Positions 61,358-64,000 of a DNA stretch of 64,000 nucleotides are shown piece after piece. The position numbers and the translations under genes are program-made. The notes under the pieces are model-generated. The model was not told where the DNA came from and did not search any database. It was given only the letters and a program-made list of their open reading frames with translations. The stretch comes from Psettodes erumei (Eukaryota; Chordata; Actinopteri; Pleuronectiformes; Psettodidae): positions 7,724,501 through 7,788,500 of the forward strand of contig JAFBJZ010000952.1 of NCBI GenBank assembly GCA_016785225.1, read 5' to 3'. The first letter of the stretch is position 1; each line of letters begins with the position of its first letter.

Positions 61358-64000
61358 ATGCGGAATTTGAGACTAGCTTAACACAATTTTTGTCCATGTC
61401 TATCAGTGTGTTATTATATCAGGGGCACTTCTCCACAAATGTACAGGCCGGGGCAATTGGGAATGAATTGATTCACACTGAGACAGAATCCTACACTTGC
61501 TAATGATTTCCTTTTAGCCCCTCCAGTGCACCCCCCCGCCACCCAACTTCTAGTTCCGTCATGCCCTCTGAATGTCTTCATTGTTGCAGGGGAAATGTGT
61601 ACACATGCCTTGTGTGGAACAGATGTCATGGATTAAAAAGTTGCTAAGTGCATGGCAATTTAATTTAAAAAAAAAAAAAAAAAAAACCCGGACGTGACAC
61701 GTTGCTTTTCATTCGTCTTTTTATGCAGTGTTTTGTCCACAATACAATGAGAAAATTAAGTTGAGATAAACCCTGGGCTGGTAAGATGTGAAGTATTTTA
61801 ATTAAAATGTGCGTAATTCGATTCGAAAGAGGCTCAGAGATCAACAACAATCAGTGAACCCTAAAGAAAGGAAAGTCGCAGTTGCAACCGCTGCGTTTGT
61901 ACCCTATTGCACTTTCATTCAGATGACTGTGAGATAACCTGTGGTTGGGGTTCGCCTCAATTATTAAGACTTGGAAACAAGAGTCTTGAATCCTACCCCG
62001 CAAGGCATCCTTCTCATCTGTTGGGGTTTTACGGTTTATTTCAAATATTGAAACCCGCCAAAAGAAAGTGTAAGGCAGACAAGCCACTGCTGCCTCGCTA
62101 CAGTCTGAATTTCCCAACCGCTCGTATCCTGAAAAACCTGAGATGTCTAACTGCAAAACATCCATACGTCTCACTGAACGTTATAGTTATGTGATATTAC
62201 TAGTTAGGGCAAAAATACGCCCCTGGTTACACGGATTTCCTCAGGCGTCCAACCATGCGGTTCGAACATAATTGGATTTCATCCTCATTTCTCGTAATTC
62301 AGAGGTATCCCAACTGTAATTTTCAGGCAAGTGCAGTGCAAAGTCTTGTCCAATTCAAACTCAATAACACTGTTGTAATCTGGTCCTTTCATCAACTTCA
62401 CTGTCTTTAAGTGTGTTGGTTAATGTTATCTCATCCCATGATTGAGTTTTCACCTCTTTTTCAGCTTTACCTGACACTTTACTGCTTATCTGGTTTGCAA
62501 AGATCATTGCTCATAACGTGGAGCACTCTGGTGCATTAGCAGTCGGAGCTTTGCGCCGTGGTCTAATTGTTTTTCGGGCAAAAAAAAAAGCGATTTCGCC
62601 AGATTTCCGAAAGGAAGGATATTCCTTATTGTAGCTGTTTACGCTGCCAACCCAAAGGAGTCTGGCACGGTTATCCATCTCGCCCCGCTGGAAGCCCGGT
62701 TGTATGCTACCCAACACTATAAACTGGGGTGATCCATAAGTCAATAACAAGACAAGACTGAAATCTGCGCAATGTGGTTATAATTGATTGAGATGTCTGG
62801 GTGGAACTTGTGCAGAGCATCTATGTCATCTGCTAAGAAGTGCACTTTTCCTCTCCCCGAAGATCTACCACTACAGTTTTAACCAAATGGACATTTACCT
62901 CATTAGTTTGCCGCTGAGCTGGCTGTGGTCCTTACTAAGATGTCATACTTAGGCCTATTAACATTGACACAATTTTCCTGTCAATATTGTGCTACTGAAA
63001 TTTTAAGGGAATGTAAACAAGGTTTGCTCATTCAGCATATTCTCCCCTCTATTAGGTCATTTACCTCTCACAGGGCCCGCACCACTCTGTTATTTACTGG
63101 AATAAATATTAGAATATTAGATTTTAGCGCGCTCATTATCTCTGGTTTCTGCCTTCGCCCACAAGTAGTCTTGCAGGCTCACTTACTCGAACAGCAGGAG
63201 CTCCGCCAAGAGCAGGATGAGTTTGTCATGTTGTCAAAGGGATATTTTCTCTGTGTTTTGACTGTATCTTTTGGCCCAGAACATCAGTTGGGGGTTCACC
63301 ATGCAAATGGTTTAATCTGCTTGTCACAATGAAGGTTCCGGGTGACTGACTTTAATAAGCCCTCAGCATATAGAGATCCAGGAAATTCCATACCCCTTGC
63401 GTAACCCTTGCGTACGTCAAGGTCACGGTAGTGTCACGGTGAAATGGTAGATTAGCGTCCAAATGAAATGTGGCAGCATCTCTCGGGATCGACCTGGCAC
63501 ATTTTGATAAAAATCCGCCGGTGAAGTTTCACCGCTGCGTGTACAGTATGCAGGAGGTATTTTCATTTGTGTACCTAATTGGAGTAAAAGTCGCTTTTCA
63601 GCACATAATCACAGCCTGCCCAAATAGAAGTAAACTACACTTTGATGAGAGGAAGATGCTTTTTTCCTGTCACAGAAATCCAGCTCTTTACGCACCTTCC
63701 CCGCCACACCCACCCGGTGGGCATGTTTAAGCTGCAATTCTTTTGGATGGAAACAGGTTCATAGTGTATGCAATGCATTACCCAAAATGAATTACCACTG
63801 GCAGGGCGCTCAATCACTTTGTATCTTTCAACACTAAAAGAAAAGAAGAGTAATCAAAACCTTTCAACCTATTAGAGGGATGACTTTTACAATTGAATCA
63901 CGGGGACCACAGGTGCGATAATAAGTCATCTAAACCTCCCCTCCAGTGTGTTTCCCCTTTCTCTCTGTTCTTACATATTTATCTATTTTAGGAGGCGCCA

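Larger units (their letters stand above)
47059..64000 (+). other. pex14: pex14 intron 2 (at least to window end), no coding exon found
   Basis: About 17 kb with no recognised exon on either strand. The long open frames here (up to 216 codons at 55,586-56,236) have low-complexity, frame-shadow composition. It holds microsatellites, long T and G runs, and several blocks of mixed-composition sequence rich in TAAT cores (52.8-53.4, 53.8-54.5, 59.2-59.7 and 60.9-61.3 kb) that look like conserved non-coding DNA. In human, PEX14 introns are very long and the gene lies next to the developmental regulator CASZ1, so enhancers in this intron are plausible but unproven. Confidence 0.5.

Noticed and set aside
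63990..64000. Pyrimidine-rich tract and TTTTAG followed by GAGGCGCCA at the very end, considered as the next pex14 exon
   Set aside because: The expected exon should begin with IATAVKF; EAP does not fit and only nine bases are visible.

Overview
The window is nuclear DNA from a ray-finned (teleost-like) fish. Its genes are split by GT-AG introns, it carries many CA/GA microsatellites and long homopolymer runs, there is no bacterial-style gene packing, and the predicted proteins align residue by residue with vertebrate families. The gene set belongs to the block that lies in human 1p36.22. I assigned genes by reading exons, splice sites and protein motifs by eye; no alignment or database search was run.

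Layout. 1-1,675: upstream flank and the exosc10 promoter. 1,676-10,018 (+): exosc10, the nuclear exosome 3'-5' exonuclease (Rrp6), 25 exons. 12,829-15,783 (+): promoter and eight exons of srm, spermidine synthase. 19,461-20,704 (+): cort, a two-exon cortistatin/[Pro2]-somatostatin-14 precursor with TATA box and CRE-like element. About 20.7-33.9 kb: gene-poor, with a decayed Harbinger transposase fragment, an LTR-like relic and a perfect hairpin. 33,966-37,319 (+): a masp2-like lectin-pathway gene that stops after CUB1-EGF-CUB2. 44,757-40,784 (-): dffa, the inhibitor of caspase-activated DNase (ICAD). 45,992 onward (+): the first two small exons of pex14, head-to-head with dffa. 47,059 to the window end: pex14 intron 2, rich in microsatellites and G-runs and with stretches that look like conserved non-coding DNA.

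How the parts relate. The genes do not form one pathway: RNA decay, polyamine synthesis, a neuropeptide, complement regulation, apoptosis and peroxisome import are simply linked. The order exosc10-srm-masp2 on one strand and the divergent dffa/pex14 pair match what I recall of the human locus. In human, CORT lies beside DFFA; here it lies between srm and the masp2-like gene.

Most notable points: (1) the masp2-like gene encodes only CUB1-EGF-CUB2 with a five-residue read-through tail and no visible CCP or protease exons, a layout like the MAp44 type of lectin-pathway regulator; (2) exosc10 needs two single-base corrections, both looking like loss of one G from a GG, and has a GC-AG intron; (3) a multi-stem foldback of about 110 nt lies in exosc10 intron 2; (4) two perfect hairpins share a GAAA/TTTC spacer; (5) a very small pex14 exon 2 was recovered.
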